Source of the DNA: CAJQLB01 sp041392065
Lineage (GTDB): Bacteria > Bacteroidota > Bacteroidia > Flavobacteriales > Flavobacteriaceae
Direction of reading: 5' to 3'
DNA length: 64,000 nucleotides
Assembly (NCBI GenBank): GCA_041392065.1
Contig: JAWKMU010000002.1
Span: 620,001-684,000, forward strand
Shown: positions 8,315-16,968 of the stretch, in pieces
How positions within the stretch are numbered: the first letter of the stretch is position 1
Layout: the number at the start of each line of letters is the position of its first letter
The notes under the pieces: generated by a model
Told to the model about the DNA's origin: nothing
Database searches by the model: none
Seen by the model: the letters and a program-made list of their open reading frames with translations, nothing else
Translations under genes and position numbers: made by a program

Positions 8315-9445
8315 ATGAAATCGATATTGTATAAACTAACCATATTACTAATTGCTTTTTTAATTTCATGCAAAGAAAATAAAGCCAAAAACGATTTAAC
8401 TCTTAATGATAAAGTAACTATTAAGTATACTCATGAAGTTGTAGTCCCAGATTTAGTAATCCCATGGGGAATCGCCTTTCTTCCAGATAATTCTATGCTT
8501 ATTACTGAAAAAGAAGGTAAACTCATTCATTTTAAAAACAATAAAAAAACAGAAATAAAAAATTTACCTGAAATAAAAGTTCAAGGTCAAGGTGGTTTGA
8601 TGGATGTTGAACTTCATCCTGATTATAAAAATAATGGCTGGATATACATTTCTTATGCTTCAGCCGAAGGCGAAGGAAATGGCGCAAACACAGCTTTAAT
8701 GAGGTTTAAAATTGAAAATGGTTCGGCTGTTGAAAAAAAATTACTCTATAAAGCTTCTCCAAACAGTAATCGTGGACAACATTTTGGTTCGAGAATAGAA
8801 TTTGATAATGATGGTTTTCTTTACTTTTCTATTGGCGATCGTGGCAATAGAGAAATAAATCCTCAAAACATTGAACGCGATTGTGGAAAAATTTATCGTT
8901 TACATGATGATGGACGTATTCCAATTGATAACCCATTTGTAAAAGACCGAAATGCTATTAAAGCTATTTTTTCTTATGGACACAGAAATCCGCAAGGCAT
9001 GGTTAAACATCCTGAAACTGGAAAAATATGGACACATGAACATGGTCCAAGAGGTGGTGATGAAATAAACATTATTGAATCTGGCAAAAATTATGGTTGG
9101 CCAGTAATAAGTTATGGTATTAACTACAGTGGCACAAAATTTACTGATATTACCAGAAAAGAAGGTATGGAGCAACCCATTCATTATTGGGATCCATCGA
9201 TAGCTCCTAGTGGTATGGAATTTATAACGAGCGATATTTACCCAGGATGGAAAGGTAACCTGTTGGTAGGATCACTTAAATTTCAATACCTAAACCGTTG
9301 TGTCATAAAAAATAACAAGGTTGTATATGAAGAAAAATTAATAGAAGGATTAGGTCGAGTTAGGGAAGTTAAACAAGGACCTGATGGCTATATTTATGTT
9401 GGCGTTGAAAATGTTGGTGTTGTTAAAATAATTCCGAATAAATAA
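8315..9445 (+). CDS. PQQ-dependent sugar dehydrogenase-like lipoprotein
   Basis: A 376-residue lipoprotein (signal ending LISC, Cys19) with the six-bladed propeller of the soluble glucose dehydrogenase (GSDH) family. Family motifs are IPWGIAFLPDNSMLITEKEG, the catalytic region HFGSRIEFDNDGFLYFSIGD, GHRNPQGM, the HEHGPRGGDEIN segment and NYGWP. By homology it would oxidise aldoses using PQQ at the outer or inner membrane surface; the real substrate and the source of PQQ are unknown. It stands alone between the tRNA and udk. Confidence 0.88.
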   Translation: MKSILYKLTILLIAFLISCKENKAKNDLTLNDKVTIKYTHEVVVPDLVIPWGIAFLPDNSMLITEKEGKLIHFKNNKKTEIKNLPEIKVQGQGGLMDVELHPDYKNNGWIYISYASAEGEGNGANTALMRFKIENGSAVEKKLLYKASPNSNRGQHFGSRIEFDNDGFLYFSIGDRGNREINPQNIERDCGKIYRLHDDGRIPIDNPFVKDRNAIKAIFSYGHRNPQGMVKHPETGKIWTHEHGPRGGDEINIIESGKNYGWPVISYGINYSGTKFTDITRKEGMEQPIHYWDPSIAPSGMEFITSDIYPGWKGNLLVGSLKFQYLNRCVIKNNKVVYEEKLIEGLGRVREVKQGPDGYIYVGVENVGVVKIIPNK

Positions 9446-9481
9446 TCTTAAATTTGCGTTGATTAATCAAACAAAAAATCC

Positions 9482-10087
9482 ATGCTAATTATTGGAATTG
9501 CTGGTGGAACAGGTTGTGGGAAAACAACGGTTGTAAACCAAATACTTAATGAATTGCCTGAAGGTGAAGTTGGAGTTATCTCGCAAGATTCGTATTATAA
9601 AGACACCTCACATCTATCATACGAAGAACGCGTTAAAATTAATTTTGATCACCCAAGGTCTATAGATTTTGATTTACTGACTATTCATTTACAGGAACTC
9701 AAAAACAACAAACCTATAAATCAACCTGTTTATTCTTTTGTAAAACACAACAGAACAGGAGATACCATTTTAACGCATCCAAGAAAGGTAATGATTGTTG
9801 AAGGGATTCTGATTTTAACCAATCCGGAATTAAGAGAACTGTTTGATATTAAAATTTTTGTTCATGCTGATAGTGATGAACGCTTAATACGAAGACTAAA
9901 ACGTGATATAGCTGAACGTGGTAGAGACTTAGACGAAGTCCTATCTCGTTACCAATCTACCTTAAAACCAATGCATGAGCAATTTATTGAACCAATGAAA
10001 GAATACGCAGATATTATCATTCCAAACAATAAATACAATACAGTTGCTGTTGACATTGTAAAAACCATTATTAACGAACGCTTATAG
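9482..10087 (+). CDS. udk: Uridine kinase
   Basis: A 201-residue P-loop kinase that phosphorylates uridine and cytidine in pyrimidine salvage. The Walker A motif GGTGCGKT is at residues 8-15, followed by SQDSYYKD, FDHPRSIDFDLL and the lid region RLIRRLKRDIAERGRDLDEV. Length and motifs are normal. The next gene starts directly after its stop codon, so it heads an operon with the FtsB-like gene and mutA. A TAAATTTG at 9449-9456 may be its -7 box, without a matching -33 TTG. Confidence 0.96.
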   Translation: MLIIGIAGGTGCGKTTVVNQILNELPEGEVGVISQDSYYKDTSHLSYEERVKINFDHPRSIDFDLLTIHLQELKNNKPINQPVYSFVKHNRTGDTILTHPRKVMIVEGILILTNPELRELFDIKIFVHADSDERLIRRLKRDIAERGRDLDEVLSRYQSTLKPMHEQFIEPMKEYADIIIPNNKYNTVAVDIVKTIINERL

Positions 10088-10423
10088 ATGGCAAAAATAA
10101 ACTCCAAATATAAACGTCTACTCAAACCCTTTAAAAATGTATTTTTATTAATCTTTATCGTATTTTCTGTTTGGATGCTCTTTTTTGATAGTAATTCTTG
10201 GTTTATACATCATGAATTAAATAAAGACATTGAAAAATTAGAAGAAGAAAAAGAATACTACCAAAATGAAATAAAGAAAGACAACAAGGAAATAAAAAAA
10301 TTAAAAACCGAAGACGGTCTCGAAAAATTTGGTAGAGAAACCTATAATATGAAAAAAGAAGGTGAAGAAATTTACCTTATTGAGTATGAAGATAGTATAG
10401 CAAAACAGAAAAAAAATGACTAA
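10088..10423 (+). CDS. FtsB/DivIC family septum formation protein
   Basis: A 111-residue single-pass membrane protein. A transmembrane segment near residues 17-31 is followed by a coiled coil (about residues 42-80) and the family ending GLEKFGRETYNMKKEGEEIY. FtsB/DivIC proteins bind FtsL and FtsQ in the divisome. The start codon abuts the udk stop, and the end overlaps mutA by eight bases, so translation of the three genes may be coupled. Confidence 0.9.
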   Translation: MAKINSKYKRLLKPFKNVFLLIFIVFSVWMLFFDSNSWFIHHELNKDIEKLEEEKEYYQNEIKKDNKEIKKLKTEDGLEKFGRETYNMKKEGEEIYLIEYEDSIAKQKKND

Positions 10424-11792
10424 ATCATTATTTAATGACTTTAATCCTGTTTCTGCAAAAGCTTGGAAACAAAAAATACAACTGGATATAAAAGGTGCCG
10501 ACTACAACAACACCTTAATCTGGAAATCTCTGGAAGGTATTGATGTAAAACCTTTTTATAATGCTGAAGACCTAGAACACATTTCGCATCATATAGATGT
10601 TCCAAAATCATGGCAGATTAGAGAAATAATTTATGTGAAAAACAATATTCAAGCCAACCAAGACGCAATTTATAGATTGAATAAAGGTGCTGAAAGTTTA
10701 AAATTTATCATTCCAAATAATGAAGTTTCAATTCAACCTCTATTAAAAGATATTGACACTTCTTCTACTCCAATATTTTTGGAATTACAATTTTTAGATG
10801 CCAAGTTTGTAAAAAACATAACAGACACTCAAGTAAATATTAATACAGACATTATTGGTAATTTGGTAAAAACTGGTAATTGGTATGTAAATTCTAACAA
10901 TGATCATAAGCAGTTTGAGGATATTATAAAACAAACTAAAACCATTACTATCAAGGCTGCAACTTATCAAAATGCAGGAGCTAATATGATGCAGCAATTA
11001 GCTTACACTTTAGCACACACTAATGAATATTTAAATCATATAAACAATTGTGAAACACTTAAAAATGTTTTTAGCAAGAATAATCAAACACTAAAAATTA
11101 ATATTGATGTCTCAGTTGGTAGTAATTACTTTTTTGAAATTGCCAAACTTAGAGCACTTCGTTTGTTGGTTAACCAGCTTGTTAACGAATATAATTTTAA
11201 TGCAAATATTCAACTCATTGCTTCGCCTTCAAAAAGAAACAAAACACTTTACGATTATAATACCAACATGCTTCGTACAACCACAGAATGTATGAGTGCT
11301 ATTTTAGGTGGAGCAAACATTGTCAATAATTTAGCTTACGATGCTATTTATCATAAAGACAATGAATTTGGATCTAGAATAGCCAGAAATCAGCTTCTTA
11401 TCTTAAAACACGAAAGCTATTTTAATCAAGTAAACAACGCTTCTGAAGGCAGTTATTATATTGAATCTTTAACCAATCAATTGGCTGAAAAAGCATTAAT
11501 TCTCTTTAAAGATATTGAAGAAAAAGGTGGATTTGTATCTCAGTTATTCGATGCAACCATTCAGCGAAAAATTAAAGAGAATGCTCAGAAAGAACAAAAA
11601 TTGTTTGACAATAACGAAGAAGTTTTATTAGGCACAAACAAGCATCCTAATCAAAAGGATACAATGCAACACGAACTAGAATTATATCCTTTTGTAAAAA
11701 CTAATATTAGAAAAACATTAATTGAACCTATTATAGAAAAAAGATTAAGTGAAACTATTGAAAAAGAACGACTTGAAGATGAAAAAAATTAG
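10416..11792 (+). CDS. mutA: Methylmalonyl-CoA mutase small subunit
   Basis: A 458-residue beta subunit of the heterodimeric, cobalamin-dependent methylmalonyl-CoA mutase, which interconverts methylmalonyl-CoA and succinyl-CoA. It shows the TIM-barrel landmarks TAKAWKQKIQLDIKGADYNN-like start (residues 11-30), the central block YDYNTNMLRTTTECMSAILG, and FGSRIARNQLLILKHES. It lacks the B12-binding domain of the large subunit, as is usual for the short flavobacterial form; the small subunit is structural. It overlaps the gene before by eight bases and the gene after by 14. Confidence 0.93.
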   Translation: MTKSLFNDFNPVSAKAWKQKIQLDIKGADYNNTLIWKSLEGIDVKPFYNAEDLEHISHHIDVPKSWQIREIIYVKNNIQANQDAIYRLNKGAESLKFIIPNNEVSIQPLLKDIDTSSTPIFLELQFLDAKFVKNITDTQVNINTDIIGNLVKTGNWYVNSNNDHKQFEDIIKQTKTITIKAATYQNAGANMMQQLAYTLAHTNEYLNHINNCETLKNVFSKNNQTLKINIDVSVGSNYFFEIAKLRALRLLVNQLVNEYNFNANIQLIASPSKRNKTLYDYNTNMLRTTTECMSAILGGANIVNNLAYDAIYHKDNEFGSRIARNQLLILKHESYFNQVNNASEGSYYIESLTNQLAEKALILFKDIEEKGGFVSQLFDATIQRKIKENAQKEQKLFDNNEEVLLGTNKHPNQKDTMQHELELYPFVKTNIRKTLIEPIIEKRLSETIEKERLEDEKN

Positions 11793-12474
11793 TAACATCC
11801 TGTTAATTGCAACAATACTTTTTACAAGCTGCATAAAAGAACCTAAAATTGAATACAAATACCAAGATAACGATGATTTGTTCAGTTGTGATGGTATTGA
11901 CATGGACTTAATTAAGGAAGCAGTTTACGCTTTTGAAGATTATATAAAAGACCACTACTCTATGGAACCACCAAATTCTGTAGACAAAGGTTATTATTTT
12001 TATTGGGAAATTTCAAAAAGCGTTAGAATTCCAGCAGTAGAATATATCAATCAGCATGTTTTAGATATTAGAGACGAACTGAAAAAAATTGATGACTTAT
12101 GGATTATTGAAAATGACGAAGCTAAACTGAATATGAAACATCCAATTGCCAAATGTATTGGCTATTATATGGAAGATCAAGAATTAAAAAGAATTTACGA
12201 TGTTTTAGTCGAGACCAACACCTTTAAAAACCTTGTATTCTTGGCTCCTTTTAAAAGAGATCCTGTAAAATTCAGAGAAGACAGAGCTCTTATAACTTAT
12301 TTAGCTTTAAATACTTTTTACGCACGTATACTAACGCTTGATTTCTCTAATATTGAGGAGCTCAAGCAAATTAATAAGAACAAATATTTAAAAGAGCAAC
12401 AGCGTATAAGAGAAGAACTTGAAAATGGAGATAAAACATTAATTAAAATAGATTCAATTTCACAAAACAAATAG
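11779..12474 (+). CDS. Hypothetical lipoprotein between mutA and mutB
   Basis: I do not recognise this protein. The ATG at 11779 gives a 231-residue product with a good lipoprotein signal ending LFTSC (Cys18). An upstream in-frame ATG at 11749 would bury the signal behind ten charged residues and is less likely. The mature part is helical and charged, without repeats, and ends in a lysine- and glutamate-rich helix. It overlaps the end of mutA and ends ten bases before mutB, so it is cotranscribed with the mutase genes although it should be exported. A link to the mutase is not obvious. Confidence 0.75.
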   Translation: MKKISNILLIATILFTSCIKEPKIEYKYQDNDDLFSCDGIDMDLIKEAVYAFEDYIKDHYSMEPPNSVDKGYYFYWEISKSVRIPAVEYINQHVLDIRDELKKIDDLWIIENDEAKLNMKHPIAKCIGYYMEDQELKRIYDVLVETNTFKNLVFLAPFKRDPVKFREDRALITYLALNTFYARILTLDFSNIEELKQINKNKYLKEQQRIREELENGDKTLIKIDSISQNK

Positions 12475-12484
12475 TCAATTATCA

Positions 12485-14605
12485 ATGTCCAGAAAAAACC
12501 TGCAACATATAACCATAAAGTCGGAAGTTGGGAGTTGGAAGTCGGAAGTAAAAAGCTTTCTGACAGCCGAGGATATTGAAGTAAAATCTATTTACACTCA
12601 AGATGACATTAAAGATTGTGAACACTTAGATTTTGCGGCTGGAATTGCCCCAAACCTTCGTGGTCCATATAGTACCATGTATGTTCGCAGACCTTGGACC
12701 ATTAGGCAATATGCTGGTTTTAGCACTGCTGAAGAAAGCAATGCATTTTACAGACGTAATCTTGCTGCTGGACAAAAAGGGTTGTCTGTAGCTTTCGATT
12801 TGGCAACACACAGAGGTTATGATTCAGATTACGAACGTGTAGTTGGCGATGTTGGTAAAGCAGGAGTTGCTATCGATTCGGTTGAAGACATGAAAATCCT
12901 CTTCAATCAGATTCCGTTAGATAAAATGTCTGTATCCATGACCATGAATGGAGCTGTACTACCTATCATGGCGTTTTATATTGTGGCTGCTGAAGAACAA
13001 GGTATAAAGCCAGAGCAATTGGCTGGAACTATCCAAAACGATATTCTTAAGGAGTTTATGGTACGTAACACCTATATTTATCCTCCTACACCTTCCATGA
13101 AGATTATTTCTGATATTTTTGAATTTACAAGTCAGAACATGCCAAAATTCAACAGTATCAGCATTTCAGGTTATCACATGCAAGAAGCTGGAGCCACTTG
13201 TGATATTGAACTAGCTTATACGTTGGCTGATGGATTGGAATACATCAGAAAAGGTCTCGATGCAGGAATGGATATTGATGTTTTTGCGCCTCGTTTATCG
13301 TTCTTTTGGGCTATTGGCATGAATCATTTTATGGAAATTGCCAAAATGCGTGCTGCTAGAATGCTCTGGGCAAAATTGGTAAAACAGTTTAATCCTAAAG
13401 ATGAAAAGTCCTTAGCATTACGCACACACTCTCAAACTTCAGGTTGGAGTTTAACCGAACAAGACCCTTTTAATAATGTTGCTCGCACAACCATTGAAGC
13501 TGCAGCTGCTGCTTTTGGTGGCACACAAAGTTTACACACCAATGCTTTAGATGAAGCCATTGCACTTCCAACAGACTTTTCAGCACGAATAGCTAGAAAT
13601 ACTCAGATTTTCTTACAAGAAGAAACCAAAATCACCAAAACGGTCGACCCCTGGGCTGGAAGCTATTATGTTGAAAAATTAACTCATGATATTGCTCACA
13701 AAGCATGGCAACTCATTGAAGAAGTTGAAGACTTAGGTGGAATGACCAAAGCCATTGAAGCTGGAATACCAAAAATACGCATAGAAGAAGCTGCTGCCAG
13801 AAAGCAAGCGCGTATTGATTCTGGACAAGATATTATTGTTGGAGTTAATAAATACAGACTGGACGAAGAAGACCCAATTGCGACTTTGGAAGTGGACAAT
13901 CAAACTGTAAGAAACCAACAAATAGAAAGCCTTAACAAAATAAAAGCTGAAAGAAACAATGCCAAAGTACAAGCTGCTTTATCAAAATTAACAGAAGCAG
14001 CCAAAACAGGTAAAGAAAATTTATTAGCTTTAGCAGTAGATGCAGCTCGAGAAAGGGCTACTTTAGGAGAAATCAGTGATGCTTTAGAAGTTGCCTTTGG
14101 TCGCTACAAAGCACAAATAAAATCATTTAGTGGAGTGTACAGTAAAGAAATAAAAGACGACGAATCCTTTAAAAAAGCCAAAGAACTGGCTGATAAATTT
14201 GCAGAACAAGATGGACGACGACCTCGTATCATGATTGCAAAAATGGGACAAGATGGTCATGATCGTGGTGCGAAAGTGGTAGCCACTGGTTATGCAGATG
14301 TTGGTTTTGATGTGGATATTGGTCCTTTGTTTCAAACACCTCAAGAAGCAGCCAAACAAGCTGTGGAAAACGATGTGCATATTTTAGGTGTTTCCTCCTT
14401 AGCAGCTGGACACAAAACCTTGGTACCACAAGTTATTGAAGCGTTAAAAGGGTATGGACGCGATGATATTATGGTGATTGTTGGAGGTGTTATACCAAAA
14501 CAAGATTACCAATTTTTATTTGATGCTGGAGCTGTAGCTGTGTTTGGGCCAGGAACTAAAATTAGTGATGCAGCAATAAAGATTTTAGAGATTTTAATTG
14601 ATTAA
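12485..14605 (+). CDS. scpA: Methylmalonyl-CoA mutase large subunit
   Basis: A 706-residue catalytic subunit (also called mutB). The substrate-binding TIM barrel carries YSTMYVRRPWTIRQYAGFST, the GLSVAFDLATHRGYDSD segment and SGWSLTEQDPFNN. The C-terminal B12 domain has the cobalamin-ligating DGHDRG, followed by GPLFQTP. Together with the small subunit it links propionyl-CoA or methylmalonyl-CoA to succinyl-CoA. The start at 12485 is kept because MSRKNLQHI resembles other flavobacterial N-termini, but residues 12-24 are encoded by a low-complexity DNA repeat and look like an insertion. Confidence 0.96.
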   Translation: MSRKNLQHITIKSEVGSWKSEVKSFLTAEDIEVKSIYTQDDIKDCEHLDFAAGIAPNLRGPYSTMYVRRPWTIRQYAGFSTAEESNAFYRRNLAAGQKGLSVAFDLATHRGYDSDYERVVGDVGKAGVAIDSVEDMKILFNQIPLDKMSVSMTMNGAVLPIMAFYIVAAEEQGIKPEQLAGTIQNDILKEFMVRNTYIYPPTPSMKIISDIFEFTSQNMPKFNSISISGYHMQEAGATCDIELAYTLADGLEYIRKGLDAGMDIDVFAPRLSFFWAIGMNHFMEIAKMRAARMLWAKLVKQFNPKDEKSLALRTHSQTSGWSLTEQDPFNNVARTTIEAAAAAFGGTQSLHTNALDEAIALPTDFSARIARNTQIFLQEETKITKTVDPWAGSYYVEKLTHDIAHKAWQLIEEVEDLGGMTKAIEAGIPKIRIEEAAARKQARIDSGQDIIVGVNKYRLDEEDPIATLEVDNQTVRNQQIESLNKIKAERNNAKVQAALSKLTEAAKTGKENLLALAVDAARERATLGEISDALEVAFGRYKAQIKSFSGVYSKEIKDDESFKKAKELADKFAEQDGRRPRIMIAKMGQDGHDRGAKVVATGYADVGFDVDIGPLFQTPQEAAKQAVENDVHILGVSSLAAGHKTLVPQVIEALKGYGRDDIMVIVGGVIPKQDYQFLFDAGAVAVFGPGTKISDAAIKILEILID
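12518..12556 (+). repeat. GGAAGT-type low-complexity repeat inside the mutase coding region
   Basis: Four near-copies of a 7-8 base unit (variants of TCGGAAGT, TGGGAGT, TGGAAGT, CGGAAGT) run in frame through codons 12-24 of the large mutase subunit and encode KSEVGSWKSEVKS. Tandem units of this type also occur between genes in flavobacterial genomes (from memory). Confidence 0.65.
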
Positions 14606-14688
14606 GATTCCTGATATAGGAAAATTGAAGTTAAATACAAATACAAACATAACACAAACAGCAAGCCTATTTTTTATATCTTAAATAT

Positions 14689-14925
14689 ATGCAAGCAGTC
14701 GATTGGTTAGGTTTTATTGGAGTATTTCAAATACTTCTAGCTTATTTTTTAAACGTTACTGAAAAAGTGACTAACAATTCATTACTTTTCATATTGCTTA
14801 ATCTTATAGGAGCATCAATGGCTTGTGCGGCTTCCATTTTGCTTAACTATTTACCGTTTATTATTTTAGAAGGTATTTGGGTTATAATTGCACTCTATTC
14901 TTTAATAAGATATAAAAAACCATAA
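14689..14925 (+). CDS. CBU_0592-like small membrane protein
   Basis: A 78-residue protein with three hydrophobic helices: DWLGFIGVFQILLAYFLNV, a central LLFILLNLIGASMACAASIL helix, and IILEGIWVIIALYSLIRY. This matches the small CBU_0592-type family of unknown function. The next gene starts 16 bases after its stop on the same strand. No regulatory feature is visible beyond an AT-rich leader. Confidence 0.7.
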   Translation: MQAVDWLGFIGVFQILLAYFLNVTEKVTNNSLLFILLNLIGASMACAASILLNYLPFIILEGIWVIIALYSLIRYKKP

Positions 14926-14941
14926 CTATTATCTTTACCAA

Positions 14942-15196
14942 ATGGGACTAACAAATAATGACATTTTTAAAAAACTTAGAGTAGCACATAAACTGCGTGA
15001 TGAAGATATTGTAAAAATATGCGCTTTAAAAGATTTTAAAGTAACTAAAAGCGAGCTTGGTGCTATTTTTAGACATGAAAGTCATCCAAAATATATGGAG
15101 TGTGGCGATCAGTTTTTACGTAATTTCTTAGATGGACTAATCATTCATCTTCGTGGACCTATGCCTGAAAAAGAAAACATTAAAATTAAGGATTAA
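14942..15196 (+). CDS. DUF1456 family protein (YehS-like)
   Basis: An 84-residue soluble protein with one DUF1456 unit: TNNDIFKKLRVAHKLRDEDI followed by FKVTKSELGAIFRHESHPKY and CGDQFLRNFLDGLIIHLRG. Escherichia coli YehS has two such units, so this is a single-unit form. The function is unknown. It converges with the LytTR regulator gene, with three bases between the stops. Confidence 0.85.
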   Translation: MGLTNNDIFKKLRVAHKLRDEDIVKICALKDFKVTKSELGAIFRHESHPKYMECGDQFLRNFLDGLIIHLRGPMPEKENIKIKD

Positions 15197-15199
15197 TCA

Positions 15200-15955
15200 C
15201 TACTCCAACCACTCCTTAAAATCTTTGACACGTTCTCTTGCTACAATAACGTCATCTTCATTATAAGTTTTTAACTTTATTTGCAATCGTGAATTGGTAT
15301 AACTTACCATATCTTTTATGGCATTAATGTTTACAAAGAATTTTCGGTTAATCCTGAAAAACGTCTGTGGTTCAAGTTCGTTTTCAAGTTGCTCTAAAGT
15401 GGTATCTAACAAGTAATTTCTACCTTCTGAAGTATAAACATAAGTTCCTTTGTTTTCACTATATACACACTCTATATCATCTACATTAATCAGTTTTAAA
15501 TGCTGACCAACCTTAACTGAAAAACGTTTTTTATATTCACGTTCAATTGGATTAACCAATAAATTTTTAATGTCATTAAAATCTAAAGTAACTGCTTGTT
15601 GTTTTGGTAATCGCTCTTTAAACTTTGTTATTGCTTTTGCTAAATCGTCTTCATCAATAGGTTTTAATAAATAATCTATACTATTTAGTTTAAAGGCTTG
15701 TAGAGCATACTCATCATAAGCTGTGGTAAAAATCACTGCTGATTGTATCTCGAAGCATTCAAAAATCACAAACGATAAACCATCACTTAATTGAATGTCC
15801 AAAAAAATAAGATCTGGATGTTTATTGTTTTGAAACCAATTAATAGATTCTTCAACAGAGTGCAACATCACTTCTGCATCAATACCCAAATTGCTCAGCA
15901 TACGCTGTAAGCGTCTTGCTGATGGTTTTTCGTCTTCAATTATTATAACATTCAT
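15200..15955 (-). CDS. LytTR-type response regulator
   Basis: A 251-residue two-domain regulator. The receiver domain starts VIIIEDEKPSARRLQRML with phosphoacceptor Asp53 in LIFLDIQLSDG. The LytTR DNA-binding domain covers about residues 140-250 and includes KLINVDDIECVYSENKGTYV and TFFRINRKFFVNINAIK. It is the last gene of the six-gene operon that contains the matching histidine kinase and four 2TM domains, so it should be the output of that system, probably acting on its own operon as well (inference). Confidence 0.95.
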   Translation of the reverse strand: MNVIIIEDEKPSARRLQRMLSNLGIDAEVMLHSVEESINWFQNNKHPDLIFLDIQLSDGLSFVIFECFEIQSAVIFTTAYDEYALQAFKLNSIDYLLKPIDEDDLAKAITKFKERLPKQQAVTLDFNDIKNLLVNPIEREYKKRFSVKVGQHLKLINVDDIECVYSENKGTYVYTSEGRNYLLDTTLEQLENELEPQTFFRINRKFFVNINAIKDMVSYTNSRLQIKLKTYNEDDVIVARERVKDFKEWLE

Positions 15956-15974
15956 TTTTTTAAGTTTATTTTAT

Positions 15975-16265
15975 TTAATGAGTTTTATTCTCTCTCATTA
16001 GCTCTTCAATTTTTCTATCTTCGTATTCCTTGCTAAAAATAAGTCTACCTTTAAATACAATCCATGCATGAATTAGGATTCCTATACTCCAAATGATCAT
16101 AATATTTAGAACAACCCAAACAAAGAAATTCAGGCTTTCATCCTTTTCAAGCATAAGTAATCTAAATAATAAAGCAATATTTAGGATTAGAAACAAAAAC
16201 AAATGAATGTAAAACCGCTTTAGCATTTTAACTCTCTGTTTCGCTTCAATATATTTTTTATTCAT
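15975..16265 (-). CDS. 2TM domain protein (third small copy)
   Basis: A 96-residue membrane protein made of one 2TM domain: a basic helix KKYIEAKQRVKMLKRFYIHL, two transmembrane segments separated by a short loop, and the tail FSKEYEDRKIEELMREN. In its siblings the tail reads NWEERKIKEFM or similar; here NWE is replaced by EYED, so it is the most diverged copy. It lies 19 bases ahead of the response regulator gene. Confidence 0.8.
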   Translation of the reverse strand: MNKKYIEAKQRVKMLKRFYIHLFLFLILNIALLFRLLMLEKDESLNFFVWVVLNIMIIWSIGILIHAWIVFKGRLIFSKEYEDRKIEELMRENKTH

Positions 16266-16271
16266 TATTTG

Positions 16272-16628
16272 TTATTGAAATCGTTGATACTCTTCTTTTT
16301 CCTTATCCATAAATTCTTTCATTTTTCTTTCCTCCCAGTTTTTACCAAATATAAAATTTGGACCAAACACGCCTAAAAAATGAAATACTAAACCTATTCC
16401 CCAGAAAAATGCTGTGGCAAAGGTGCCAAAACTCCAGAAACCACCATCATTTCTATTAATACCAATAATAATGATTAAAAATAAATTTATAATTACATAA
16501 ACTGCTAGATGCCAATAAAATCCAACAAGTTTATCTAATTTCTTTTTAGCTCTTAAATAAGCTTCTTCTTTTTCAAATTCATACCTTGATTGTTCGTCAT
16601 TGTATGGTTCTATCTCGTATTTTTTCAT
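16272..16628 (-). CDS. 2TM domain protein (second small copy)
   Basis: The start is set at the ATG at 16628 (118 residues). The longer frame back to 16700 would overlap the upstream gene and adds only basic residues with no domain character. Residues 1-30 are a charged extension, followed by a helix ending KLDKLVGFYWHLAVYVIINL, two transmembrane segments, and the conserved tail FGKNWEERKMKEFMDKE. It lies between two paralogues in the same operon, with the stop codon of the previous gene one base away. Confidence 0.8.
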   Translation of the reverse strand: MKKYEIEPYNDEQSRYEFEKEEAYLRAKKKLDKLVGFYWHLAVYVIINLFLIIIIGINRNDGGFWSFGTFATAFFWGIGLVFHFLGVFGPNFIFGKNWEERKMKEFMDKEKEEYQRFQ

Positions 16629-16629
16629 C

Positions 16630-16956
16630 TTAATTAAATTTATTCTTTTGTTCTTCTTCCATAAACTGCTTAATCTTTTCTTCCTCCCAATTGTGCCCAA
16701 GTATTAAAGGTAACCCAAATACTGCAAAGGCATGAATGGCTAAGCCAATTCCCCAAAGTAACCAGACACCAGAAGTACTGAGGTCAAAAAAGGCCTCTTC
16801 AAACGATTCTCCTCGATTAAGGTTTCTAACAATTTTAAAGGTTGAAATAATTGTGTTTACAACTATATAAACTGTTAGATGTGTGTAAAACGCCTTTAGT
16901 TTTTCAACACGGTTTTTGGCTTGTATATATTTGTTGTCTTTATCAGAATAGTTCAT
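16630..16956 (-). CDS. 2TM domain protein (first small copy)
   Basis: A 108-residue membrane protein with the order: basic helix YIQAKNRVEKLKAFYTHLTV, first transmembrane segment, a loop with SFEEAFFDLSTSGV, second transmembrane segment GVWLLWGIGLAIHAFAVFG, and tail LGHNWEEEKIKQFMEEE. It closely resembles the C-terminal domain of the kinase encoded 12 bases upstream. The 2TM family is common in flavobacteria next to LytTR systems; a signalling or membrane-partner role is inferred from context only. Confidence 0.85.
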   Translation of the reverse strand: MNYSDKDNKYIQAKNRVEKLKAFYTHLTVYIVVNTIISTFKIVRNLNRGESFEEAFFDLSTSGVWLLWGIGLAIHAFAVFGLPLILGHNWEEEKIKQFMEEEQKNKFN

Positions 16957-16968
16957 AATGCCAGTTTT

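Noticed and set aside
14942..15196. Truncation of the DUF1456 protein
   Set aside because: It has one unit instead of the two in E. coli YehS, but the frame is clean, and short single-unit forms are common in flavobacteria (from memory).
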